A stretch of 64,000 bases of DNA, from positions 186,001-250,000 of the forward strand of contig OZ017762.1 of the NCBI GenBank assembly GCA_963969365.1, written 5' to 3'. This document shows positions 21,401-33,300 of the stretch, piece after piece. The translations under genes were made by a program, and so were the position numbers. Each line of letters begins with the position of its first letter. Position 1 is the first letter of the stretch. This DNA is from Asterochloris sp. CNOR1. Lineage: Eukaryota > Chlorophyta > Trebouxiophyceae > Trebouxiales > Trebouxiaceae. Under the pieces are notes generated by a model that saw nothing but the letters and a program-made list of their open reading frames with translations, did not search any database and was not told where the DNA came from.

Positions 21401-24395
21401 CAGCCCCCTGCCACCTGTGAGTGTGTTGGCCAGTACGATACAGGTAGGCTCGCTGCAATGTCTTGGGACAGCTGCACCAATGGTGCCAAACCTCACCTGT
21501 ATCCTGGCAAAGAGACGGGAGACCAGCTTCCCGCTTTCGCTGAACCATTTGCTGAAGAGGCTGTGTGCATTGACCTCCACTAGCTGCCCCCGACTGAACC
21601 TGCATGACATTGCAGAGCTTGTCTTGCATGAAGGGCTGGGGTTATGCTTACTCCCATTGAGAGCTACGCAGCTGACTTGATGCATGCAGACAGGGCCTCC
21701 TGTGGGACTGGCCTATGCAGCGCACAGCTGTGAAGGGACGCATTGAGAGGTGTTCAGTTTTGTTGCGGTGCTAGGCAATGGCAGACAGGTCTACCCCATG
21801 AGGTACATCAGATGCAGGGGCAGGTCATGTCTGCGGTGCCAGCGGGCCAACTTCACATGGCGCCTCACCTCTACTGCATGAGAGGCCTTCCATGTCCCCG
21901 AATCCACTGACCCTTTACTTAGTCAGACCATAAGTCAGGCAGTGCAAGCGCTACTGAGGCCTGCCTCCAATGCTCACAGGGAACCCCCGCTTCATTGAGG
22001 GCCCCATGTCTACTGCTCAACAATATATAGGGGAGGCCCCTCACCTGTCCCCAAATCTGATGACCAGCTTCTGAGCCAGAGCCTTGGCCAGGCTGGTCTT
22101 GCCCGTCCCTGGCGGTCCATGCAGGAGCACCACCCTGCAGCCACAGAGATGCTTGCTTAGAAAGCTGGGTACCAGTGCTGAGGTGCCCAGCAGCTGCAGC
22201 AGTCGCCCTGTGCTGTAGACGCCAGCACAGCTGCCAGAGCACCACATGTCCACGTGCTCAGCTGAGGGATCTCTTCACAGAACAGCAACACATCCTCAAG
22301 TCATGCCAAATGCAAATGAGCTTGCGGCAAGAGTGCACCCAGCGAGTTCGTGCTTCACTCCAGTTTGGCAAGCCCTCAAACCTTTTTCAAGTGGCTCGTG
22401 AGCAGGGCACGCCCCAGCCGTCAGGTAATCAGCTCAGGGTTCCCCATGCAGAAAGCCAGTCTGTGGAGTTCAGTGTGTCACGTGCCACACCACTCTGAAG
22501 AGGATCCCACCTATTCCAGGTTACAAGCTGGGGGTCCACCTTTTTGTCTGCAAAAAATAGAGCGCTGGTGGCATACTGAAGCAGGTGCTGCTTGACGGCG
22601 ATGTCAAAGACCAGCGCCTCCCACAGGCCATGGAGGTGCCTGTGGGGCAGCGCCCACTCCCTGCATCAAGCATTCACTGAGGACCTTCCGGGGGGAAAGA
22701 GAGCAACTCTGATGCCTATGTCACCCACACATCCTCTGGGTCCATGAGCGGCAGGGCAGCACCCCTCCCTGCAAGCAAGATGTGTCTCGAAACTTGTCTC
22801 TATGCATAGCTTTGCCAGCTCACTGCAGCTGAATGGCACAGCTCTCTCAGCATGGAAAGTGTGAGGCAGGTGCTTGACTCTCCTGGTGCCCATAGGGCAG
22901 CACCCACTCCCTGCTTGCAGGGGCTCAAGCCTGCCTGTGAAAGGTTAAGCTGGCCACCAGGCCAAGAAGTCTCGACTAGGAGCTGTGCTGGCAGGCAGAG
23001 GCACTGCGTGACACATCACGCAGAGTCTGTCATGGCTGCAGGGGAGGCAGCAGCTTCAGAGTTGCCTAGTAGTGGGCAGTGCTGAGCCAGCGAGATGCAC
23101 AGCCTGACTACAGGAGTTGGCATATGTAGGGGCGGTGAGCCATGCGTGAACCCAAACTTGTGCAACCAGGCCGTCTGCACAATGCTTACAGGCACACCTC
23201 ATGCTGGCGTGGCAGGGCAACCAAATGCTTGCCTGAATGAGGAGACGTGGTCCTCTTCCCCAAAATTGTCATCATCAGCTGCCTCATCGTCATTGAGCTG
23301 ATAGACCAACACCGAAAGAAGCCTCTGCAGCATGGGTAGCCTCATGAACAGGATTGGCTTGTGCATGCCTGCATGGTCAGAAGGGCCAGGCACACAGCTG
23401 ACTTCCATATCTGTCTGTAGTGCAAGGAGCAATGTCAGCGACCTCGATGCTATTGAGCTGGTGGACCTTTTTGAGATCCCTCTGCAGCAGGAAAAACTGT
23501 TCCAGGGGCACCTTGTTTCACAAATCAAAGCAATACAAAGCAGTTGACAGGGCCAAGGTGACCGACAGGCCAGGCAGTGAGCTCATTCTGCAGCACGAGG
23601 AGCTCATTCAGCAGTTTGACATACAGTACAACATGGCACTGAAAGGGCAGTCCACATAAGGATGCTGCCCAGCCGCAATCTGGCAGGAACCTCAGCATGC
23701 CTGCACACCAGCTGATGGAATGCTAAGGCATTGGAGTGAGGGATTCAGGCTTCTTTCACTGCTTGTGGGCCAGGGGAGAGAGTGCGCAAGCAGGCTGGCA
23801 GCACTACCTGGTAGACCCCATGCACCGCAGGACAGCGCAGCTGTGGCGATCCAAAGGCAGCATGGCTGTTTCATGTCCTTGCAACAGGGGCAGGCAGTAA
23901 AAGTGGACCCTGCCCCAAAATTGGCCCCTGGGTGGACCACCGCGGTCCACAGACTGTTCTTGACGGCAGGCAGGCATTCACCACACAATCTTGGCAATTT
24001 GCCCCTTTCAAAATCATAGGACGCGACTCAGGAGGATTGGAAAACATGTCTGGCATTTGCTACCACACAGGGTGAGTCACACAAGGCGACTGCATCTGCT
24101 TTGCCTGGCATGTGTAGAGGCTCACAGCTGCTGTCTGGCATGCACAACTGGCTTGTCTTACCTGAAAGGCCAGCAGCCTGCGCCCATGGTGCTCCTCTGG
24201 CACATCGCTCATGCTGAGCAGCGCCACATGCTGATCCAGAATGGCATTCTCCCCTTTTTGCACCTCCACAGGGCCATTGCACACAGTCAGGGCCCGGGTG
24301 TTAAGATAGGAGAGCACAGCATCTCTGATCGCGGATGGATGCAGGCTGCTGGCCTGGTGCTGCTGGACCTCCAGAGCAAGGGCAATGCGGTCCAT
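18460..24395 (-). CDS. PCH2: AAA+ ATPase TRIP13/PCH2 (HORMA-domain remodeller)
   Basis: Remodels HORMA proteins (Hop1/HORMAD, MAD2) in meiosis and the spindle checkpoint. Eight exons, given high to low: 24395-24162, 23324-23233, 22660-22511, 22134-22045, 21599-21497, 20880-20716, 19755-19624, 18822-18460. Phases agree; 442 aa against about 430 in animals. Seen: N-terminal substrate-binding part ending [11 protein letters not shown], Walker A GPPGTGKT (about 165-172), [13 protein letters not shown], Walker B FVLIDEVE (about 234-241), sensor TTSN, arginine-finger region FVDRADI, and the C-terminal [10 protein letters not shown]. Introns 2 and 7 have GC donors (CAG/GCAAGC). The last exon has a long, poorly conserved insert, so an extra intron there is possible. 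Introns carry several copies of exon ends. Confidence 0.93.
19440..19500 (-). repeat. Copy of TRIP13 exon 7 end and donor-proximal intron
   Basis: On the minus strand, cgcagtatgaggtcatgcc repeats the exon 7 end (cgcagtacgagatcctgcgg). The word ctgcgca lies at 19451 and 19651, 200 bp apart. The match continues past the exon into the following intron, so the duplication spanned the exon-intron border. Confidence 0.8.
19822..19853 (-). repeat. Copy of TRIP13 exon 7 start with acceptor
   Basis: Minus-strand tgcaggtcatcatcctgac matches tgcaggtcatggtcctgac at the true exon 7 start, 93 bp away, including the AG acceptor. Confidence 0.8.
22744..22930 (-). repeat. Two copies of TRIP13 exon 3 start with acceptor
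   Basis: Minus-strand gcagggagtgggcgctgccc at exon 3 (22660) recurs as gcagggaggggtgctgccc and as gcagggagtgggtgctgccc. Plus-strand word ctccctgc occurs at 22657, 22765 and 22907, spacings 108 and 142 bp. All three follow an AG. Confidence 0.9.
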
Positions 24396-24711
24396 GAGAC
24401 TGTCTCTGACTGGGCAGGGCCTTTGCTACATCAGCCATCGCCAGAGGCTTATGGCGGGGGCAGGGCCGCCTAAGCTGTCGAAGAGAATTTTCATGGCACT
24501 CTTCCGCCTCATGTGCGGCTATATCGACAAAGTGCAAGCAACGTGCCAGCCCCTCCGGCAGCTCGAAGGTTTGACCAGTGTTGACCTGCTTAGCAGTCTT
24601 GCCCCTGCCCTTGTCTAAGGGCAGGACACAAGTCGTCTGATATGTTATATTACAGAGGGGATCAGCTGCAGCATCACACCAAGAGAGGGGTTTTGGTGGG
24701 CAGTCGATCAG
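24396..24711. other. TRIP13 upstream / profilin downstream spacer
   Basis: No gene seen. It holds the profilin 3' region and presumably the TRIP13 promoter, about 316 bp in all. Confidence 0.5.
24650..24654 (-). terminator. TGTAA poly(A)-signal-like element of profilin
   Basis: TGTAA on the minus strand lies 58 nt past the profilin stop codon. TGTAA is the usual polyadenylation signal in chlorophyte algae. Confidence 0.5.
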
Positions 24712-26784
24712 TCAGATGCCCTGCCCGATCAAGTAGTCTCCCAGGTTCTCAACAATCAATGTGCAGTCTGCCGGCCGGACGCCCTCAGAGTAGATGCCTA
24801 TTACCATGGCTGAGGTGGTCTTCTTGACCGTGACGCCGCCTGCAGGCACCAGAGAAGGGGTGGAGCGCTGCAGTGTTTGTTCAGCCCCTTGCTGAGGATA
24901 AGCACGGCAGCGGTCAAGATGGGGGCTGCATGTCTGGGCCTGACACATGGCAGGCAAGTCAAGGCCAGTCCCAGAGCCCGTGCCTCTGCGACTACAGATG
25001 CGCATCACTGCCTCTGCAGGGATGCTGAGATGCATTGGGGCAGCTGCCTGGTGTGCGGCATTGTCAGGCCACACAAACAGCTCTTTGCTCTGGTGCATCC
25101 TGCTCAGAGGCCGTGAAACCCTGCGGCCCAGCCCTCACCTGCACCTTTTTTCCCCCGGTGTACTGCACCAGGCTCTCCAGCAATCACCATATACTTGACG
25201 CCACCGACCTTGAGGCCGTTCTGGGCAAGGGTGCCTGCAGAGGCAGGGACAGACTCAGTGCAATCAACCTTCAGTTGAAGCTGCCTGTAGAGGACACTGG
25301 GAGAGGCTGTTTTGGGCAAGGGTGCCTGCAGACAATGGAAGATGTGTGCTGTGCAAGCTGCCGGTGAAGTTGCCGGTAAGGAGGAGTAAACTGGTCTGGG
25401 CATCCGGCCCTGCAGGAAGCCAGACAGGGCTGGCTGACAACGTGAGGCCAGGTTGCCTAGATAGGCAAAGCTTGCAAAGGTGTCGCCAAGTCTCACACCT
25501 CTTTATGAAAAGGTACCGGCAGGCAAACAGAGAAATCTCAGGGCAGTCAAGCTTCAGGCAACGCTGCATGTTGTGTTCAAGGAGGCTAATATAGGCAGAA
25601 GCGCCTCTGTGCATGGTGTAGCAGCTAAGCCTTGAGGCAAGGCTGCCTGTAGGGACAAGCTTGCGGGGTGAGGCTGTGTGCAGTGGCAAAGGTTGCCTTT
25701 TCTTTGAACCACCCTGGGCGTGGCTCCCTTCAACGCAAGGTGACTCATCAGCCCAGCTTGTATGAGAGGACCAGCTCTTGCTCTCTTGTCCGCAGGTCCG
25801 TGGCTGGCTATGGTAGACCACCCACTGGTCTCCAATTTGACAATGCAGAGGGTGTCTGCTTCTGCCTGGCTGTGCTTTGGGAACCCGTCCATAAAAGTAG
25901 GCTATGTGTGACTCCCACAGAACTGATGTTGGTGCTACCAATGCCCTGACTGGAGCTCCAGCAGAAGCACTCACTACTGTCATCAACTGCTTCAGTCTGC
26001 TGCTAAGACCAGCCCAAGCAGTGCAAGTACTACCCAGTGCTACCAGCAAACTCACTGTTATCAGAGAAACCCCTCCAAAGGGCGTCTGCTTCTGCCTGGC
26101 TAAGTTCTGGGAACTCTGCACTCTGTGCCCACACGCCTCCGTCCTGCCCCACAATGGCTGCATGGGTCAGCTGGCCCCCATTGGGAAGCTCCACCTGCAC
26201 CACACGGGCTTGATCGGTCTGGTGCAAATAGACAAAGTTACACTGTGTGTTGGCTGCCACAGCAAAGTGGGGCACTCCCTGCCATGGGTCTGGCAGCAGC
26301 ACCTGCAAAGAGCAATTCATGGCAGCCTAAGATGGCCACTACCTGCTGCTGCAGGGGACTCCTTGAGCACTAGCACAGCGGCTGAGATGCGTCACTCAGC
26401 GCAGGCAGGGCAAGCGCAGCTGCAGAGGGCAGTTTGTAACACCTTAGCCCCTTGATGCGCACCATGCCAGCACCTCGATGAACAGGTCAATCTTGGTGCA
26501 GAGCTGGGCTTTTGGCAGCGCAATGCTCTGCTCAGGCTGCTCCTTCAAACAGGCCATTGACAGTACAGCGCAAGAGGCAAGCCGACTTCCTGGTGCTGGG
26601 GCATGCCAGAAGACTCACCCCTCTTTCCCCTCCTGCACCACCCCAGCAGTTTGAAGGAGGCACCAGCCCAGCAGCAGAAGCAGCCCAACAGCAGCAGCGC
26701 TGTTGAGCAGCAGGATGCAAATACATCCGCGTCAGTGTTGCTGCGCACCATTAGGTGGTCTGTGATGTAGGCATCCCAGCTCAT
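24712..26784 (-). CDS. Profilin
   Basis: Binds actin monomers, poly-proline and phosphoinositides; cytosol. Four exons, high to low: 26784-26749, 26194-26056, 25234-25145, 24839-24712, total 130 aa, the normal profilin length. Seen: the N-terminal start [26 protein letters not shown], the core [16 protein letters not shown], then GGVTVKKT and the C-terminal [11 protein letters not shown]. All junctions keep phase. A TGTAA element follows the stop. It is head-to-head with WDR75. Introns contain exon copies. Confidence 0.96.
25305..25335 (-). repeat. Copy of profilin exon 3 start with acceptor
   Basis: Minus-strand gcaggcacccttgcccaaaa repeats the exon 3 start gcaggcacccttgcccagaa nearly perfectly, in intron 2 just upstream, AG included. 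Confidence 0.9.
25820..25895 (-). repeat. Copy of the profilin exon 2 3' half
   Basis: Minus-strand ccaggcagaagcagacaccc matches exon 2 (ccaggcagaagcagacgccc near 26090). The neighbouring translation [12 protein letters not shown] parallels the exon [12 protein letters not shown]. It lies in intron 2, downstream of the exon it copies. Confidence 0.88.
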
Positions 26785-27336
26785 GTCTCCTCACAACGCG
26801 GCTTTCTGTGCCAGGTCAACAACCTGTGTCAAGCTCTGCATAAAAAGGACAGGTGAGTCTGGGCCAATGCCAAGGAATCGCTGAATTTGGAATGGGGCAG
26901 CTGATCACAGCACTACCTTGCAGAATGCCATTGTCTTGTCAATGCGCATGAGGCATCAGAGCAGTGATGCACGCATTGGAGGTGCCAGGATCACGCATGG
27001 CCACAGGATGCTGGGGAGCTCATTAGATCATAGCAGCAGCAAGGCATTCACACATAGCGACAAAGGCTGCCTGTCATGCAGCACGGATTCAGCAACAGGC
27101 TTTCACCAGGCCTTGCTGTTTCTGTGTACCGCGCTGGCAGTTCACCTGTACGCGTCTGGATCCCCCTTTGAAGATATTGCTTCAGGCGAGGGCCGTCCTT
27201 GATACGCTTCAAAAAGCCCTAGCGCTAGGGCCGCACATTCGCTTTCTTACAAGCCTCTCCCTCCCGGGAAGTTTATGCAGCATTTGCACAGCAACGACCA
27301 ATTCTGGGGTTGTTGTGAGCAGGTTGCCCTGTCTGC
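26785..27336. promoter_or_regulatory. Shared upstream region between profilin and WDR75
   Basis: 552 bp between two divergent start codons. No coding exon is convincing. It must hold both 5' untranslated regions and promoters; no clear TATA box or motif was recognised. Confidence 0.5.
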
Positions 27337-30300
27337 ATGGGAGAGCTGCTGGGAGGCCGCCTCACGAGTACCAGACCAGCCTGCACCTCTGATGGACTGG
27401 TCCTCCTGCCTGCTGGCCAAGAAATAAGGGTCTACCAGGCTCACAATGCGCAGTTGCTCGGGCGGCTGCAGGGACATCAGGGTCTGGTAACCACAGTGCT
27501 CGCAGACCCGAGCAATGGCAAGCAGGTCTGTCTCCCAAACTTAGCTCCTACCTACTCTGCAAGCAACTGTGTGCCTGTTTATCAGATGTGACCAGTTGTT
27601 CAAGCTGCGTGCAGGTCTACTCTGCATCTCATGACGGTACATTCAGACTGTGGGATGTTGCTGCTGCCAGCTGCACCCAGACCTGGGACGTGAAGGCACC
27701 AGTGCACGGAATGGTGAGGCAGCAGCTGCAAGGCTCCTGCTGTGCATGCGCTTCATCCTGTGTGCTGCATGCAAAGCTGAGAGGAGCTGTGCCCTTGTGG
27801 TTCTGCAGGCGCTCGCCACTGACGGCAGCTTTGCTCTGGTAGTCATTGGCTCCCCAGAGAGTCAGGTGCGAAATGTGCATGCCAGCACACTGGCCTGAAA
27901 GAGATATCCAGCCGCCATTTACCTGTGTCATCCAGCATGCGTCCATCAAGTAGCCTCAGAACCTGTCGCTTGGCAGAGCTACTTGCACCACTTGCCTGCC
28001 GGCACTGCCACATGTTGGCTTCATCTTTGGCTTACTGCTGCTAAGGTCCAGTTTGGCTTACTGCTGCTGAGGTCAGACTCCGCACATCGCACATGGCCAG
28101 GACGTCACTAGATTGCTCGCCAGTGTTCCAGTGATGAGCTGTCTTGGCTGTGGACCTGGAAGCACACATTCTGGGCGTGCCTGGCAGGGTCATGGGGAGT
28201 GAACAGCTCGGCAAGGCTTGACTTATGCTGCTGCTCTGGCTGCTGCCCAGGCCCTCGCTGCACTGTGTTCCCTGCAAGCAAAGACAGGGGAGCATGAGAG
28301 ACTGCTGTCTGTCAGAAGCAGCCTTGTGGCAATCTGCTCACATCAAAACCATCCGTCACTTCTAGGGTTCGCGGCTGCAGCTGCGGCGCATCAGCCTGAA
28401 GGCTGAGCCCTCCAGTGGGCAGCACAAGAAGACGGCAGGGAGACCTTCTGCCTCCCCATCTGTCCTTGGGAGCATTGTGTGGAGTGGGCAGCCCCGACTG
28501 GCCCTGGGCCATGCCCATGCCAGCCCAGTGGCAGTGGGTCACTCACGGAGGACTGTGCTGGTCTGTGCGGCAGCGAGGGGCACCCCTCTCCCTCTGGACC
28601 ACTCTCGCAACATCACGGTGAGGCTTCAGGGGTCGACAGATGCCCATTGCGCTGCCAGCCTGGTGGCAGTGGGGCGCTCTTGAAGTACTGTGCTGGGTCT
28701 GTGCATGGCACAGGGATGCCCTCTGCCTCTGGGCCACATCAGTGTGAGGTTTGTGGGCCCATGGTGCTGCTTGTGCTGCTGGGTGCTGAAGCAGCCTTGA
28801 GCCTGTTGCAGGTGCGCATCGGGGCTGTCTGCGTGTGCTGCCCAGTGCTCAAGCAGCCTCACCCTGTCACTGAGCCAGCCCTAAGACTGTCATCGTCGAC
28901 CTATGAAGGGCCATCAGCTGGCTTGCAATGCAGCAGCAAGCAGCGGGGATGAACAACATCTGGCAGTCAGTGAAGCCCTCGCTACCAAAGCAGGGGACCA
29001 CGTCTCCCCTGCAGGCTGCAGCTGGTGGCAACACACTTACTGGGCAGCCAACACATACCACACTCGGCAACCACACTCAATCACCGCAAACCACCCTGGT
29101 GCTGCCTGTGCTGCAGTGCACGGCAGTGGACCCCATCTTCCAGCAGGTCGCAGCCGGCGACACCTCAGGACGCATCCTGCTGTGGCCAGGCGTGCTGCAG
29201 CAGGTGCCAGGGTACTCCAGTGCCCACCCCAGCCATCGACCCCAAGTGCCAGGCGCTCCGGGGGATGCTCAGGTGCTTGGGCACTCCGCTGCCCGCCCTG
29301 GCCTGGGCAGCGCATCTGCCACTGGCGGCAGCACGCCTCAGCCGGCACTCCCCGTCCGCACAGAGCACTGGCATGCAGAGGCTGTTGGCGCGCTGTGCTT
29401 CAGCGTGGATGGAACCCTTCTGCTGTCGGGGGGGCGGGAAGCTGTGCTGGTGAGTTTCAACCCACCATCCTGCTGAGGGCGTTAGCTGGTCACTCAAGTA
29501 ACCCTGCCACTGTCTGGCATGCTGTTTGAGCCGGGGAGGGCACCGTTTCTCTGCTGTGCACCGCGAGGGGCCTGTTCGGCTCCTGGACTGCCGTTCTGCT
29601 GAAGGGCACCAGCCTTGTCACCTGACCATCATTGCTTGTTTGGCAGGTGGACTGCTGTCCTGCTACAGGGCCTAGCCTTGTCATTCAAGCATCGCTCCTG
29701 CTTCCCTCTGGCAGGCACTAGGTCGTGATGGGGAGCTGCGTGAGTTTGCTGTGCAGCAGGAGGGGTTTGTTGGGCTCTTGGGCTGCTGTTCTGCTGAGAG
29801 GAACAGTGGGCGGCAAGTCTTGACCAAACAGCCCCACCAGCGGCATACGCAAGCTGGTCCAGCCTGGTTCTCACCTGGCCTGGCGTGTTCAGGTCGTCTG
29901 ACACCTGCCTGCCCAGGGGTGTGGTGCAGGAGCAGTCTGCCTTGCTTCTGCTCTGTGTGCAGGGGTCATGAGCACCCATGCCCCAGCACGAGCTGGGCTT
30001 GGCATCGTTGAGTGCCCTGCGCATGCTGTGACCTGAAGTCCTGGCGTATGACTTGAACCCTGCGGCTTCCAGGTCATCTGGTACCTGGAGTCGGGGCAGA
30101 GGGGCTACCTGCCGCGGCTAGGGGGCGCCATCACTTCCATCGTGCCCGCCCTGCACGATGAAGCGTGTTACATTGTCAGCCTGGACACCAACCAGATTCT
30201 GCTGGTGGGACTTGCATGCCTGGCCATCTGTCACAGGGTGCTGCATGTGAGCTGTGGCACAAGGCACTGCCTGTTGGAAGCCTGATTGGCAGTAGTTCAC

Positions 30301-33300
30301 CTCGCCAGGACTCTATGATGCCACCTGCCGTGTGTCACCCCAGACACCAGTCCAGACACCACTGCTAGGGTCCTGGCAGGACTGGTGAGTTCTGTTGGTT
30401 GGAGCATTCACCTCACAGTGTGCTGTCTGGGAGGCCTGCCTGGCTGGAGGCATGATTGGTCTGGCAAGGCAGCAGATTGCCTCACTAGGAGGCTATACTG
30501 CCGCCTTCTGCGTGTCAGCCCAGACACCAATGCACCCTGCTGGTGACTCCTGGTGGTTGGAGCATCCGCCCCACAGGGTGCCTATCAGTGAAGCACAGAA
30601 ACCCCTGCCTGCTGCCTGGCTGCAACCCTCATGGTGGCGGCAGGTCACCTCGGCACCCAGGCTGCTGCAGATGCTGCTGACTGTTGTGCATGCACTGCCT
30701 GTGATGCACTGCAGCATACAGCACCCTGCTGATCACACCTGGCTGATGCAGCTCTGTGCTCCCTGCAGGTCAACACAGCAACCAGGCTGGTGCAAAAGCT
30801 GCTGACGGGGGTACGGTCGCCACCTGTGGCGCACCCCGGCAGCGCAGCGTTCGGCGGGCTGCTCATGCCTGGCACGGGGCACCTGATGCTGCCAGTCAGC
30901 AACAGCATCCTGCAGTTCTTTGACCTGCAGAAGGATGAGCAAGCTCAGCTCTTACAGGTGAGACACTTGAGCTACACATGGGATGCTGTCTCTGCCATCA
31001 GGCAGGGCGGGATATGGCAAGCAGGCCTTGCAGTGGCACAGCATGCTGCATGGGGGGGATCAGGCGGGTGAGCATTGCATGTGTAGCACAACAAGCAGGC
31101 ATACCTGCTGCTGGTGAGAGGCCGCATTGAGCATCTCGCCTGCAAAGCATTGTCAGCTTGGCTTAGCTGTCTGCCTGGCATATGTCTTCACAGCAGACAC
31201 AAGCTGGCCCCTGTGCCTCCAGACTCTTCCACAAAACCACTCAATGGCCCAGCATGCTGCCTGGCACATGCCTGTCCCCTGATCACAGGGCTTCTGTACC
31301 TGCAGGTTCTTCCGCGGAACAATCTGAGTGCCCCGGCGCTGGGCAGCATGCAGCAGGGGCAGGCTGTGGACCGTCAGGTGGTGCAGGCAGCCGTTGACGC
31401 ATCAGGGAAGGTGCTGGTCACTGTAGATGTGAGGCCCGCCCCAGCCAACCATGCCAGGCGCGGCGTAGGTGAGATACCCGTAAGCCTTTTGCAACACGTG
31501 GGGTGTTGTGAGCTTGGCGGGTTCTGGTGTGTGTGTGCTGCCATGTATGAGAGATGATGTCTCTGCAGTCACAGTAGGCGCCAGACGGACAGGAGGCCTG
31601 CTTCAGACGGCCATGCCAGGCGCAGTGCAGGTCAGACTTGCATGGGGCCCTGCTCGCTCGGGCCCTGCTCTCTCAGGCCCACAGCACTGGGTTTCATAGT
31701 GAGTACCAAAACTGCTAGGTGCAGCCATGTCTGATGTGGCGTGTTGATGGTGCGCAGATGTGGCTGATGTGAACCGCAAAGGCAGTTCCAGGCAGGGCTG
31801 GCATGTTTGCCTTGGCGTGGGTGAGGCTTGGGGCAGGCGCTCGCAGAGGGTGCTTTCCTGTTGATCATGCGAAGAGGGGCTGTTGCTTGGCTTGAGTGTC
31901 AAGCTGTCCCTTGGGGCTGAGGCATCCAGTGGAGGCTGGCCATGCACCTATACAAGGTGGAGCTCCATGCACTAGGATCAGGCACTCTCTTAGAGAGTAC
32001 CACTGTTGCAGTTTGGTGGCAGAGGGCCTCGCTTGACCAGTCCTTCTTGAAACACTGGGTGCTCAGGCTGAACACAGGATGCTCAGGCTGGGTGCAGGGT
32101 GCTCAGGCTGGATACAGGATGCTCAGGCATCCAGCAGATGCTGGGCGTGCAGCGAGCTGCATGCAGTGCCTGCACTTGGTGCCATGCAGTGAGGGTATCT
32201 ACCCATTGCCCATTCTGCGCTGCAGAGGCAATTACCCAGTGCTTGAGGTTCTGGCAGCATCAGGAATTGGCTGGAGAGGCTGCGAGCTTTGTGCAGACGG
32301 CAAGCTTCGAGGCGCCGCACAGGTAGACCCTGCCTTTGGTTGAACTGTTAGCAGCTGTGCCACCCTAGTTGACTATCTGTTCAGCAAGGTGGCACCTTCG
32401 CAATGCGTCACGTGTAAGATGTGGCCTCAATTATGTCCATCATCCAGATGCTGGCTTGCGTCCAAGGCGTTTGCTGGGACATGAGCACAATACAAAGGGC
32501 ATGCCATATGTCAAACTTCATATGCAGCTGCTCTGCCAGCTGTTATAGCTAAAGTTGGTCCTGGTGTCCACAAGGTGCCTTGCAAATTGGACTTGGGTTT
32601 GAATCTGCCTGTGGGATTCGGCGGCATGCTCGGTAAAGTTGCTCTTGGTATTAAGATGACCTTCGGTTGCCTCTGCCAAAGTTTGGGGCTTTATATGCAG
32701 AGGGCTGTTGCAAAGGGCCCAGGCTCCAGACCCTGGCAGCGCAAGCATCTTTGCCCTCAAGAGCATATGAAAGGTGGCTGTGCCTCACCTCTCCCAACTA
32801 CTCGTGTTGAGGCGCTGCTCCAAACTCATGATCTTTGGTCAGGTCCATATTCAGGGGTGACTCATCTGACAGCAATATCACTCCACTTCTGTGGTGCCGC
32901 AGGAACGCTGCGCTTTCAGCTGCAGCTCCAGTGGCTGGGGTGCAGCTTCTTTATAATCGCTGGCCCACTTACAGGTCCAGAGTCAGGCTGTGACTGTTCT
33001 GACAGCAACTTTACACCCCGTCTGTGGTGCTGCAGGGAGGCTGCGCTCACAGCTGCAGCCTGTGCCCCTGATGGCCAGAGTGCCATCACTGGCGACCAGG
33101 GCGGAATTCTGAGGGTCTGGCGCCGCAAGGGGCGCAGCCTCACAGCCCAGAACCATGCAGGATGGGCCTGCACTGCAAAGGCTGCTGCGTCTGGTGGGTC
33201 CTCAGCTGTGCCTCTGCATGCGTGACCAGCACAAAAAGCTGTCCCTGCTCCCCCCAGCAACTCACTGGCTGTGGCTTCACGGGGAAGGTAGCTGCGTCTT

